Assembly (NCBI RefSeq): GCF_011617245.1
Contig: NZ_CP050152.1
Coordinates: 3,090,503 to 3,154,502, forward strand
Length of the DNA stretch: 64,000 bases
From: Brevibacterium atlanticum
GTDB lineage: Bacteria; Actinomycetota; Actinomycetes; Actinomycetales; Brevibacteriaceae
Reading direction: 5' to 3'
A model generated the notes under the pieces. That model saw only the letters and a list, made by a program, of their open reading frames with translations, ran no database searches and had not been told where the DNA came from. Of the stretch, positions 25,761 through 33,965 are shown one piece after another (position 1 is the stretch's first letter; the number at the start of each line of letters is the position of its first letter). Position numbers and translations under genes: made by a program.

Positions 25761-26300
25761 GTCGTAGGTCTGCACCCAGGTCCGGTACGGGTGGTCCTCA
25801 CTCATCTGACCGGCCTGTTCGACGAGCACCTTGCCCATGTGGGCATAGACCCAGAAGCACGGCAGCACTCCGGCCACGCCTTCGCCGTAGGAGCGGCTGG
25901 CGGCCGTGGCGATGAGGAAGGACACGTAGCCGAGCGTCGTCGGCGAAGCCTTGAAGCGGGAGCCCTCGTCGTTGAGCTCGGTCAGGGCGTTTGCCAGCCG
26001 CGAATCGGCGAGCAGCTCTTCGTGCATTCCCTCTTCGACGGTGATCGCCTCGGCGGCCGAACCCGCCCAGAATCGGGACTCGTCACGGTCGACGGTCTTG
26101 GCGGCCAGGAATGACATGGCCTTCGCATAACCGTTGAGGTACAGGCTGTCCTGGGAGATGTAGTTGACGAAGGCGCGCGCGTCGAGGCTGCCGTCGGCGA
26201 GCTGAGCGAGGAACGGTAGGGCTTCGATCTCCTCGATGATCGGGCGGACACGGTCCCAGAGCTTAGCGGTCAGCGGTCCGGCGGAGAAATCGACGTTCAT
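25560..26300 (-). CDS. tenA: Aminopyrimidine aminohydrolase / thiaminase II
   Basis: TenA salvages thiamine breakdown products by hydrolysing aminomethyl-pyrimidines to HMP. The 246-residue all-helical protein has the active-site LPCFWVY cysteine and the C-terminal glutamate in CVYELHFWASA. The ATG at 26300 follows AGGAGT; the frame continues open upstream without similarity. It is last in thiM-thiE-thiD-tenA, where its product HMP feeds ThiD. Confidence 0.92.
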   Translation of the reverse strand: MNVDFSAGPLTAKLWDRVRPIIEEIEALPFLAQLADGSLDARAFVNYISQDSLYLNGYAKAMSFLAAKTVDRDESRFWAGSAAEAITVEEGMHEELLADSRLANALTELNDEGSRFKASPTTLGYVSFLIATAASRSYGEGVAGVLPCFWVYAHMGKVLVEQAGQMSEDHPYRTWVQTYDSPGFDESTRHAVQILEQELAKAPNEEATRMRAAFEQACVYELHFWASAHAMQNWDASVFLPQDATV

Positions 26301-26352
26301 CAGTACTCCTGTGTGCTCGTGTGTCGTGAGTGTGTTCGTGGGAGAGGACAGG

Positions 26353-27228
26353 TCAGGCGGGTCGGCCGCGGACGATGTCGACCTGATGGTCGACGGGTCC
26401 GTGCGCACCCTCGGGATCGAGGCTGACCTGCCAGTCAGCCGCCGATTTCAGCGCCCTGGCGAGGTAGTCGAGGGCATTGCCGACGGCCTCGCCGAGGAGG
26501 TCCGACCCGATCTCGGGCCGCGCGTCTTCGCGCCCGAGGACGGCCACCTCGGCGGTGATCGCGGCCGAGAGGGTGCACCCGGTTCCGTGGGTGTTCGCGG
26601 TCGCCACGCGGGGGTGGGTGAACTCGCGGATCTGCCCGTCACGGGTGGCAAGGATGTCGAGCACGTCTCCGTCGCTGCCGTGCCCTCCCTTGAGGAGGAC
26701 GGCTCCGGGCCCACGTTCGAGGAGGCGGAGCGCCTGGTCACGCATCTCCTCGGAGGTCTGCGCCTCAGGTTCGTCATCAGACAGGAGCAGGGCCGCCTCG
26801 GGGAGGTTAGGGGTGATGAGATCGGCCACGGGCAGCAGGTGGGTGCGGACCGCGTCGACGGCATCGGCCTCGAGGAGGCGGTGGCCGGAGGTCGCGACCA
26901 TCACCGGGTCGACGGTGTAGAAGCCGAGCTCGCCCTCGGCGGCACGGGCGACGATGAGTTCGACGAGGGACCGAGTGCTGAGCATCCCGGACTTCGTGGC
27001 GTCGACCGGCATATCGGTCAGCACGGAGTCGAGCTGGTCGGTGACGAAGTCATCATCGATCGGGTAGACCCGCGACACCCCGTGGGTGTTCTGCGCGACG
27101 AGGGCAGTGATGACGGTCGTGCCCAGGGTCTTCCGTGCGGTGAACGTCTTGAGGTCGGCGTGGATGCCGGCGCCGCCGCTGGGATCGGTGCCGGCGATGG
27201 ACAGGGTGATCGGCGGGCGCGTGCTCAT
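26353..27228 (-). CDS. thiD: Hydroxymethylpyrimidine (phosphate) kinase
   Basis: ThiD phosphorylates HMP and HMP-P for coupling with the thiazole. The ribokinase-like 291-residue protein begins TLSIAGTDPSGGAGIHADLK. It has VLLKGGHGSDGDVLDIL and the C-terminal anion hole/base HGTGCTLSAAITAEV. Its ATG overlaps the thiE stop by 4 nt. Confidence 0.95.
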   Translation of the reverse strand: MSTRPPITLSIAGTDPSGGAGIHADLKTFTARKTLGTTVITALVAQNTHGVSRVYPIDDDFVTDQLDSVLTDMPVDATKSGMLSTRSLVELIVARAAEGELGFYTVDPVMVATSGHRLLEADAVDAVRTHLLPVADLITPNLPEAALLLSDDEPEAQTSEEMRDQALRLLERGPGAVLLKGGHGSDGDVLDILATRDGQIREFTHPRVATANTHGTGCTLSAAITAEVAVLGREDARPEIGSDLLGEAVGNALDYLARALKSAADWQVSLDPEGAHGPVDHQVDIVRGRPA

Positions 27229-28028
27229 GACTGGCGGCCCTCGGGTGCGTCAGTGTGCGAGGACGAGTCACTTCCCGTGGCCGCCTCATCACCGTCGGCG
27301 AAGGCCGCGAGCAGCGCTTCGGCAGCTGCTGTCGGATCGTCGGCCGTGCAGATCGCGGAGACCACACCGATGCCGATCAATCCGCGTCCGCGCAGCTCAG
27401 AAGCTCGATCGAGGCTGATCCCCCCGATCGCGACCGCCGGGATCCCGGCCTCTGTGACGAGTTCGCCGAGGCGGTCGGGTCCGATCCCCTCGGGCGCGTC
27501 GGCCTTCGTGGTGGTGTCAAAGACCGGTCCGATGCCGACGAGGTCGACGACGCCGGAGTCGCGGGCCGCGGCGAATTCGGCGCTGTTCGCGGCCGAGAGA
27601 CCGATGAGGGGTGCGGGACCAAGGGCGGCGCGCACCTCGGCGACGGTGGCATCACTTTGGCCGACGTGGATGTGGATGTCCTCGCCTTCGTCGATGAGCC
27701 GGCGGGCCACCTCGACGCGGTCGTTGAGGACGACGGGCACGGTGCGGTCGGTATCGCGGGTGGCGGTGTCGACAGCGGCGATGACCTGGCGGGTGAGCGA
27801 GTAGAAGTCCCCGTCGTCGATGACCTTGTCGCGGACCTGGACGATGCCCACTCCCCCGGCGACGGCGGCCTGCACGGTCTCGGCGACGGTGCGGCCGGCT
27901 GCTGCGCACTGGGCGGTATCGGTGACGAGGTAGAGGCGGGTGTCGATGCCGGCGAAGCGGTCGGTCACGCTTTCATCCGGCCCGGTGCCGTGCACGCTGT
28001 CGGCAATGTGCGCGGGTCCGGCGGTCAT
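27225..28028 (-). CDS. thiE: Thiamine-phosphate synthase
   Basis: ThiE joins HMP pyrophosphate with thiazole phosphate. The TIM barrel shows LYLVTDTAQCAAAGRTVAET, GVGIVQVRDK and GIGPVFDTTTKADAPEGIG, the pyrophosphate and substrate loops. At 267 residues it carries an N-terminal extension of about 28 residues and a short Ser/Thr-rich tail relative to the usual 210. It overlaps both thiM and thiD by 4 nt. Confidence 0.94.
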   Translation of the reverse strand: MTAGPAHIADSVHGTGPDESVTDRFAGIDTRLYLVTDTAQCAAAGRTVAETVQAAVAGGVGIVQVRDKVIDDGDFYSLTRQVIAAVDTATRDTDRTVPVVLNDRVEVARRLIDEGEDIHIHVGQSDATVAEVRAALGPAPLIGLSAANSAEFAAARDSGVVDLVGIGPVFDTTTKADAPEGIGPDRLGELVTEAGIPAVAIGGISLDRASELRGRGLIGIGVVSAICTADDPTAAAEALLAAFADGDEAATGSDSSSHTDAPEGRQS

Positions 28029-28939
28029 GCTTGGACGCTTTCGCCGGCATCGAGGGTGCTGAGGCTCATCCGTGCCTGCGCAAGCTGGTCGCCGGTGACG
28101 GCATGGAGTGCGTCGAGGAAGTTCACCGAGTAGCTGCCCGGTCCCTTCGCCCCGTCGGCGGCGAGTTCCCCGGCGACCGCGAAGTGGGCGTGGGCGGCGA
28201 CGACGGCTTCGAACCTCGCCGAGGCAGCTCCACCGTCGGTGGTGTGTTCACCTGCGTTGACGGCTGAGGCGTCGGCATCGGGATCGGCCAGACCGCTGCG
28301 GGCGGCGGCGAGGTAGGCGACGGTGACGGCGCCGAGGGAGCAGCCGGTGCCGATGACCAGCGGCATGAACTCGTGGCCCCCGTCGATGCGGGCGACGTGA
28401 TCGGTACCGTCGATGTGAGCGACGACGGCGTCGGTGGGTCCGGAGACCGCGACGATGGCACCGGTCGTTCGCGACAGCTGAGCCGCGGCGGGGAGGACGG
28501 CGTCGACCTCGTCGGTGGAGTCGACTCCGCGTCCACCGAGGCCGACTCCGGCCAGGGCGGCGATCTCGGAGGCGTTGCCGCGGATCGCTGTCGGGTGGTC
28601 GGCGGCGGCGCGGCGGATGCGGGAGGTGCGGAAGTCGACGGCGCCGACGCTGACGGGGTCGAGGACCCAGGGCTTGCCGGCGGCGTTCGCGACGTCGATG
28701 GCGGCATCGGCGGCGAGCAGCTGATGGTTCGAAGCTGTGCCGAAGTTGATGAGGACGCCGCTCGCGATGCCGGCGAACTGACCGGCGTCGGCCTCGTGGT
28801 CGAGCATCGCCGGAGAGGCACCGAGCGCCAGAAGCACGTTCGCGCTGAATTGCTGCACGACGGTGTTCGTGATGCATTGGATGAGCGGGTTGGACGCACG
28901 CAGTCGTGCGTTGGCAGAACGCAGGTCGAAGTCAACCAT
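28025..28939 (-). CDS. thiM: Hydroxyethylthiazole kinase
   Basis: ThiM phosphorylates the thiazole moiety for salvage. In 304 residues it has NPLIQCITNTVVQQFSANVL, PWVLDPVSVGA, RGNASEIAAL and the ATP/anion site GTGCSLGAVTVAY. It is the first gene after the TPP riboswitch. The set thiM, thiE, thiD and tenA is a salvage pathway; no thiC or thiG is in this window. Confidence 0.95.
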   Translation of the reverse strand: MVDFDLRSANARLRASNPLIQCITNTVVQQFSANVLLALGASPAMLDHEADAGQFAGIASGVLINFGTASNHQLLAADAAIDVANAAGKPWVLDPVSVGAVDFRTSRIRRAAADHPTAIRGNASEIAALAGVGLGGRGVDSTDEVDAVLPAAAQLSRTTGAIVAVSGPTDAVVAHIDGTDHVARIDGGHEFMPLVIGTGCSLGAVTVAYLAAARSGLADPDADASAVNAGEHTTDGGAASARFEAVVAAHAHFAVAGELAADGAKGPGSYSVNFLDALHAVTGDQLAQARMSLSTLDAGESVQA

Positions 28940-28944
28940 GACGA

Positions 28945-29049
28945 TCCCTTCGCTAGTATGGCCCAGATCAGGTTCGATGGGTGTTCTCTCAGCCTCGGTA
29001 TCCTCCGTGCGCAGCTGTCTGGTGCGAACGGATCCTCATGAGGCACCCC
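28945..29049 (-). ncRNA. TPP riboswitch (THI element)
   Basis: In minus-strand sense the element shows the conserved thi-box blocks in order: GGGGTGCC, GAGGCTGAGAGAACACCC, GAACCTGATCTGG and GCGAAGGGA. The last block, AAGGGA, also serves as the ribosome-binding site of thiM, ending 6 nt before its ATG. Ligand binding is therefore expected to block translation initiation directly. Confidence 0.93.
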
Positions 29050-29195
29050 ATGTCATTGGCTCCGACTGTATCAGCCCGTCCGAAGCACGGCGACCACGTG
29101 CCTCGCACCCACTCCCAGTTGACCTATCGTCCTGAAGCCACTTCACCGACCGCTCAAGTCAGCGACGCTGTACCGCGCTGTGCACACACAGCCGG

Positions 29196-29263
29196 CGAGC
29201 GGACCCTGTCGTAGCGGGACCACCCCGTGCTGGGGGTGGTCTCACCGCAACAGGGTCCGCTCG
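29196..29263 (-). terminator. Long hairpin downstream of the sugar permease
   Basis: Arms containing CGAGCGGACCCTGT and GGGACCACCCC pair with their complements on the other side of a 6-nt loop, with small internal bulges. It lies about 20 bp past the stop of the permease gene and probably ends the ABC importer transcript. A-rich sequence lies on the permease side. Confidence 0.7.
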
Positions 29264-29284
29264 AAAAGAGGCAGTGGCGACTGC

Positions 29285-30496
29285 CTATCCCCGACCCACG
29301 TACCTCTGACCGCGGCGACTGAGCGCGTCGATGACGACGGCAGTGAGCAGGACGAGTGCGGTGATGATCTGCTGCGCATCGGAGTTGAAGCCGATGAGGT
29401 AGAGACCGTTGTTGATCGCACCGACGACCAGGGCACCGAGCACTGCCGCCCACGCGGTTCCGCGACCACCGAAGAGCGAGGTGCCGCCGATGACTGCCGC
29501 GGCGATCGCATTGAGCAGGTCCTGCGTGCTCACCAGCGTCGATCCCGCGTTCGTCGTCACACCGGTCTTGATGAAACCGAACAGTGCGGCCAGGACTCCG
29601 GCGGCCATGAATACGCTGATGCGCACCCAGGTCACGCGGATGCCGGCGCGGCGGGCGGCCTCGACCTTGCCGCCGACGGCGTAGATGGAGCGGCCGTAGC
29701 GGGTCTTGCGCAGCACGAGGTCGATGACGATGGCGATGACGATCATGAGGAAGAACGGCATCGCGAGTCCGAAGTCCTGGTTGACGAGGATGAGGAACCC
29801 GAAGACGATCGCGGCCAACAGCACGATGCGCACGATCACAGACGTCCAGCTCGGGGCGTCGAGTCCCTCGCTGTGCCGACGCAGCTTCGAATAGATGATG
29901 CCGGCACCGAAGCCGATGATCGCGATCGCTCCGAACACATACGCCCAGATCGCCGGGAAGTAGAAGCTGGCGAAGTCGAAGGCGAAGGTGTCCGACATCG
30001 ACAGGTTCTTCTGCGTGCCCAGGGTCGTCAACGTCAGACCGGTGAACGCGAGCAGACCGGCCAAGGTGACGACGAACGCCGGGATGCCGACGACGGCGAA
30101 GAACCAGCCCTGGATCGCACCGACGACCAGTCCGAGCAGCAGCATGATGATCAGCGCGAGCGCCGGCGGCACACCTTGCCTGACGACGAGCACACCGAGC
30201 AGCGAGGCGGCCAGTCCGCCCAGCTGCGCCAACGACAGGTCGATCTCACCGAGCAGCAGAATGAGGTTGATGCCCAGCGCCAGGATGGCGAGGAACGCCA
30301 CCTGAGTGGAGAGGTTGACGAGGTTGGCCGGCGAGATGAAGTTGGAATCGGCCGATTGGAAGACGATGACGATGACGACGAGGGCGAGGATGACCGGGAA
30401 CGATCCGAGCTGACCCTCTTTGACGCGGCGGACGAACGTGCCCACGATGCCTTCGGAGGAGATCCGTTCGTCGGTGATGAAGGAATTGCGGGTCAT
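29285..30496 (-). CDS. xylH: Sugar ABC transporter permease, XylH-like
   Basis: This is the membrane channel of a monosaccharide importer of the ribose/xylose class. The 403-residue protein has about ten hydrophobic segments. It carries the BPD_transp_2 motif NLILLLGEIDLSLAQLGGLA and the ATPase-contact region YAVGGKVEAARRAGIRV. Length fits XylH. It overlaps the ATPase gene by 4 nt and is the last gene of the importer operon. Confidence 0.9.
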   Translation of the reverse strand: MTRNSFITDERISSEGIVGTFVRRVKEGQLGSFPVILALVVIVIVFQSADSNFISPANLVNLSTQVAFLAILALGINLILLLGEIDLSLAQLGGLAASLLGVLVVRQGVPPALALIIMLLLGLVVGAIQGWFFAVVGIPAFVVTLAGLLAFTGLTLTTLGTQKNLSMSDTFAFDFASFYFPAIWAYVFGAIAIIGFGAGIIYSKLRRHSEGLDAPSWTSVIVRIVLLAAIVFGFLILVNQDFGLAMPFFLMIVIAIVIDLVLRKTRYGRSIYAVGGKVEAARRAGIRVTWVRISVFMAAGVLAALFGFIKTGVTTNAGSTLVSTQDLLNAIAAAVIGGTSLFGGRGTAWAAVLGALVVGAINNGLYLIGFNSDAQQIITALVLLTAVVIDALSRRGQRYVGRG

Positions 30497-31317
30497 CGGC
30501 GTTCACCCCTTCGTGCCGCGCGCTTGGTCACGACGTTGTCGCTGGCTCCGGTGATCGCGGCGACGAGCACGTCGGTGCGTTCGTCACCCGGGAAGTCACC
30601 GGCGTCCTTGCCCAGGCGCAGCACGTGCACCCGATCGCACACGGCCTGCACGTCGGCCATGTTGTGGCTGACGAGCAGCACTCCCAGGTCGCGTTCCTTC
30701 AGCCTCTCGATGAGGTTGAGCACTTCGGCGGTCTGTGCCACACCGAGGGCGGCGGTCGGCTCGTCGAGCATGACGAGGGAGGGTTCGCCCAGCAGCGAGC
30801 GAGCGATCGCGACCGTCTGACGTTGGCCGCCGGACAGCGCCGCGATCGGGACCCGCACGCTCGGGATCTTCGCCGACAGGCTGCGCAGCAGCTCCCAGGA
30901 TTTGGCTTCCATGGCCACCTCGTCGAGCACGCCTCCGCGGGTCTTCTCGTGCCCGAGGAAGAGATTGGCGACGACGTCGAGGTTCTCGCACAGGGAGAGG
31001 TCCTGGAACACGGTGGCCACTCCGGCCCTCTGCGCGTCCTTCGGTGAGGAGAATTTCTGCGCGACACCATTGATCTGGAGTTCGCCTTCGTCCGCGGCGT
31101 GGACGCCGGCGATGACCTTGATCAGTGTCGATTTTCCGGCGCCGTTGTCGCCAACGAGGCCGACGACTTCGCCGCGGCCGACGGTGAGGTTGATGTCGGT
31201 GAGGGCCTGCACGGCCCCGAAGCGTTTGTTGATTCCGCGCAGTTCGAGCACGGTGTCGCTGCCGCCGCCCGGTGTCCGCGAAGTCGCGGGTGCGGGGTCG
31301 GGTGTCTCAGATGTCAT
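30493..31317 (-). CDS. Sugar ABC transporter ATP-binding protein (single domain)
   Basis: The 274-residue ATPase has Walker A GDNGAGKST (56-64), signature ALSGGQRQTVAIARSLL and Walker B VMLDEPTAALG. It has only one nucleotide-binding domain, unlike the doubled XylG or RbsA, so it should work as a homodimer in the manner of FrcA-type systems. It overlaps the permease by 4 nt and is separated from the binding-protein gene by a 150-bp gap containing a perfect hairpin. Confidence 0.9.
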   Translation of the reverse strand: MTSETPDPAPATSRTPGGGSDTVLELRGINKRFGAVQALTDINLTVGRGEVVGLVGDNGAGKSTLIKVIAGVHAADEGELQINGVAQKFSSPKDAQRAGVATVFQDLSLCENLDVVANLFLGHEKTRGGVLDEVAMEAKSWELLRSLSAKIPSVRVPIAALSGGQRQTVAIARSLLGEPSLVMLDEPTAALGVAQTAEVLNLIERLKERDLGVLLVSHNMADVQAVCDRVHVLRLGKDAGDFPGDERTDVLVAAITGASDNVVTKRAARRGERR

Positions 31318-31358
31318 CTGTTCCTACTTGTCACTGTCGGTGGTCCGACTCTGGGTGG

Positions 31359-31398
31359 TCCCGGCTGCCGGCACCGTAATGGGCGCCGGCAGCCGGGA
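31359..31398 (-). promoter_or_regulatory. Intercistronic hairpin between binding protein and ATPase genes
   Basis: A perfect 14-bp inverted repeat (TCCCGGCTGCCGGC and its complement) surrounds a 12-nt loop. It sits just past the substrate-binding protein gene. Such hairpins commonly stabilise the upstream mRNA or cause partial termination, giving more binding protein than membrane components. Confidence 0.6.
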
Positions 31399-31467
31399 CG
31401 GTCATGTCGCCTCTGCAGCGCTGGTGAGCCTGGTCGGATGCAGAACGGACTCAGCTGCAGCGCCGGA

Positions 31468-32562
31468 TCATTTCACTCCGGCGTCTTCGCAGAGCTTCTC
31501 GACGCTTCCGGAGCAGATGTCGTCGGCCTTGATCTGATCACCGACGATGTCCTTGATGTTGTCCTTGGTCACGACCTCGGCCTCGACGAAGTCCGTGGGG
31601 GTGTCCTTGTAGGTCGTTCCCGCACCGACGTCCTCCCCTCCCGCGAGAGCGACTGCGGCCTTCGCCGCGAATTCGGCCTGCGGTGGGATCGACTTGTAGA
31701 TCGTGGCGAACTGATCGCCCTTGAGGATGTTCTGCAGCCCGTCGACCTCGGCGTCCTGACCGGTGACGACGGGTTCGACATCGGCCTTCTTCGTCGCGGC
31801 GATGACACCGCCGGCGGTGCCGTCGTTGGCCGAGTAGATCGCGATCGGCTTCTCTCCGCCTCCCTGCAGCTGACCTTCGACCCACTGACGAGCATCGTCG
31901 GGGTTCCAGTCGAGGGTGTCGTGGCTGGCGGCGATGTCGACGCCGGCATCCTTGAGTGTCTCTTCGGCACCGGCCTTGAAGTCCGCGGCGTTCGGGTCCT
32001 TCGGGTCGCCGTTGACCATCCACACCGGACCCGACTTCGGGTCGACGCCGGCGTCCTTGAGTCCGTCGAGGACGGCCTGGCCCTGCAGGTTGCCGATCTT
32101 CTTGTTGTCGAACGAGGTGTAGTAGTCCGCGCCCTTGAAGAAGCGGTCGTAGGAGATGACCGGGATCTTCTTCGCTTCGGCCTTCGACAGCGCCGAGGAC
32201 ACCGCTGAGGCATCGACCGGGTCGAGCACGATCGCATCGACGCCTTCGGTCACCGCGGCTTCGAACTGCTGTTGCTGCTGGGTCGCGTCCTGGTTCGCGT
32301 TGCGGTATTCGATCTTCGCGTCCGGGTTGGCCTCGGCGACGTACTTCTCGAAGTTCGGCTTGTCGAGCGATTCGTACCGAGTGGTCTTCGACTCGGGCAG
32401 GAGCAGCGCGATGGTGACGTCTCCGTCGGCGCCGGAGCCGCTGTCGGCTTCGTCGTTGCCCTGGCCCTTCTGATTGCCGCAGCCGCTGAGCGCGAGAGCG
32501 CCGATCGCGACCGAGGCACCGAAGAGGGCCAGCTTCTTATGGGACTTAAGGTTGTGCCTCAT
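31468..32562 (-). CDS. xylF: Xylose-type sugar ABC transporter substrate-binding lipoprotein
   Basis: The 364-residue exported lipoprotein has a lipobox ending LALSGC (lipid-anchored Cys28) and a Ser/Gly/Asp-rich linker. A type I periplasmic-binding fold follows: DVTIALLLPESKTTRY, GVDAIVLDPVDAS, VISYDRFFKG and YYTSFDNKKIGNLQG, the last two strongly XylF-like. A sugar such as xylose is the likely ligand, by family. I chose the ATG at 32562 with AAAGG upstream. The gene follows a LacI-type operator palindrome and leads the importer operon. Confidence 0.88.
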   Translation of the reverse strand: MRHNLKSHKKLALFGASVAIGALALSGCGNQKGQGNDEADSGSGADGDVTIALLLPESKTTRYESLDKPNFEKYVAEANPDAKIEYRNANQDATQQQQQFEAAVTEGVDAIVLDPVDASAVSSALSKAEAKKIPVISYDRFFKGADYYTSFDNKKIGNLQGQAVLDGLKDAGVDPKSGPVWMVNGDPKDPNAADFKAGAEETLKDAGVDIAASHDTLDWNPDDARQWVEGQLQGGGEKPIAIYSANDGTAGGVIAATKKADVEPVVTGQDAEVDGLQNILKGDQFATIYKSIPPQAEFAAKAAVALAGGEDVGAGTTYKDTPTDFVEAEVVTKDNIKDIVGDQIKADDICSGSVEKLCEDAGVK

Positions 32563-32581
32563 TGTGAACCTTTCAATCATT

Positions 32582-32597
32582 CTGACAACGTTGTCAG
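32582..32597 (-). promoter_or_regulatory. LacI-family operator upstream of the sugar importer
   Basis: CTGACAACGTTGTCAG is a perfect 16-bp palindrome with the central CG step typical of LacI/GalR operators. It is 20 bp upstream of the binding-protein start and downstream of a TTGACA -35 hexamer (32631-32636) that overlaps the end of the repressor gene. The adjacent LacI protein is the obvious candidate to bind it. Confidence 0.8.
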
Positions 32598-32632
32598 GCT
32601 GTTGAATATGATTCGCCCATCGGCCCTCGGTG

Positions 32633-33736
32633 TCAACTGTTTCGCGCCGAAAGTCTTCGCTCCTGCTCGGGCAATTCCTCGCCGCTGCCGCGCGCGATGA
32701 CGCGAACCGGAAAGACATCTTGTCCCAGTGATGCGCCGTCACCGGGGCCGCCGTTCTCGTCACCGGCACCCCCACCGAGGCGGCCGTCCTCCTCCCCGAC
32801 CGTGTCCTGGAGACTGCGGACCGCCTCGGCGACCATGGTCTCGACGTCACGGTCGATGACGGTGACGTCGAGGAGTTCGGCGGTGGGGAAATCGTCGATG
32901 CCCACCAGCGCGGGCCATTCGTCGAGGCGGCGGCAGGCGTCGATGGCGCCCTGAGTGAGCGTGGCCGACAGCGTGATGAGTGCGCTCGGGGCGCTCCGGG
33001 AGCCGAGCCAGGCGGCGACGACGTTCTTCGCGCTGGCTTCGTCGTGGGCGTCTTCGCGCATATAGGCCCGCCAGCCGACATCGTGGCGGCCGGTGAAGGC
33101 GGATTGGATGCCTTCGAGTCGTCGAGTGGTGATGAGCGAGGTCGAGTGATCGCCGATGACGCCGAGGGCGATGTGCCCGTGGTCGAGCAGCTGCTGGGCG
33201 GCCAGGCGACCAGCTGCGGCTTCGTCACCAGCAAGGACGCTGATCCCCTCCCCGGACCGACTGGCCACTGCTGGGTCGAACGAGACGATCCGGATCCCCG
33301 AGGCGGCTGCGGCGCGGGCGTAGTTGTCCGCGGCATCAGGGTGGGCGCGGACGACGATGATTCCGGACAGGTCATTGGCGAGGCACTCGTCGAGGAAGGC
33401 CTGTTCACGATCGGGATCGTCGCCGATGACCGTGACCACCGGGCGCAGGTCGACGGTCGCGAGTTCGGCTTCGAGGGCGGAGAACACTCGAGCTTGGAAG
33501 GCGTCATCGGCATCGGAGAGGACGACGCCGATATACGGCGAGCGCCCGCCGGCGCGCAGTCGCCTGGCCGTGGGATTGAGGCGGAAGCCGAGTTCGGCCG
33601 CGGCGTCTTCGACCTTCTCGGCGGTGGCCTGGGCGACGTGCTTCTCCCCGTTGAGGACGCGGGAGGCGGTCTTGATGCTCACTCCGGCGCGGGCAGCGAC
33701 CGTGGCCAGGGTCGGCCGATCGTTCTGCTTCGCCAT
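32633..33736 (-). CDS. LacI-family transcriptional repressor of the sugar importer
   Basis: The 367-residue product has the LacI helix-turn-helix at residues 5-45 (PTLATVAARAGVSIKTASRV, then LNGEKHVAQATAEKV) and hinge LNPTARRLRAG. A sugar-binding core follows. The C-terminal region contains an unusual Gly/Asp-rich insert (GRLGGGAGDENGGPGDG) encoded beside GCCGAGGYGG-type DNA. I used the ATG at 33736 with AAGG upstream; a GTG two codons earlier is possible. Position next to the operator and importer suggests it represses them until the sugar is present. Confidence 0.9.
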   Translation of the reverse strand: MAKQNDRPTLATVAARAGVSIKTASRVLNGEKHVAQATAEKVEDAAAELGFRLNPTARRLRAGGRSPYIGVVLSDADDAFQARVFSALEAELATVDLRPVVTVIGDDPDREQAFLDECLANDLSGIIVVRAHPDAADNYARAAAASGIRIVSFDPAVASRSGEGISVLAGDEAAAGRLAAQQLLDHGHIALGVIGDHSTSLITTRRLEGIQSAFTGRHDVGWRAYMREDAHDEASAKNVVAAWLGSRSAPSALITLSATLTQGAIDACRRLDEWPALVGIDDFPTAELLDVTVIDRDVETMVAEAVRSLQDTVGEEDGRLGGGAGDENGGPGDGASLGQDVFPVRVIARGSGEELPEQERRLSARNS

Positions 33737-33863
33737 GAGCACGCCTTAGAGTCTGGGGACCGGTTCGAGTCGCCGCGCAGCACCGCGCGGTCGAGCATAG
33801 GAATGATACTAACCGCTGGCGTGGCGAATGCAGGACACGTCGGTGGTGTACAGGTCGGACGGC

Positions 33864-33908
33864 AATCGCCGAGGTGGGGCTCCGTGACGGTGCCCCACCT
33901 CGGCGATT
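33864..33908 (-). terminator. Terminator of the siderophore operon
   Basis: A perfect 17-bp inverted repeat (AATCGCCGAGGTGGGGC and its complement) with an 11-nt loop lies about 60 bp past the stop of desCD. Its stem includes the decamer GCCGAGGTGG that is frequent across the window. Confidence 0.75.
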
Positions 33909-33965
33909 CCTGGGTTCGGTTTCGGCGCTTCGCCGACCGCTCAGGCCGGCGATTTGCTCACCCGG

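Noticed and set aside
29180..30820. 546-codon plus-strand frame over the sugar permease
   Set aside because: It is rich in Asp/Glu/Arg/Gln as expected for the complement of a membrane protein gene; the permease on the minus strand is clear.
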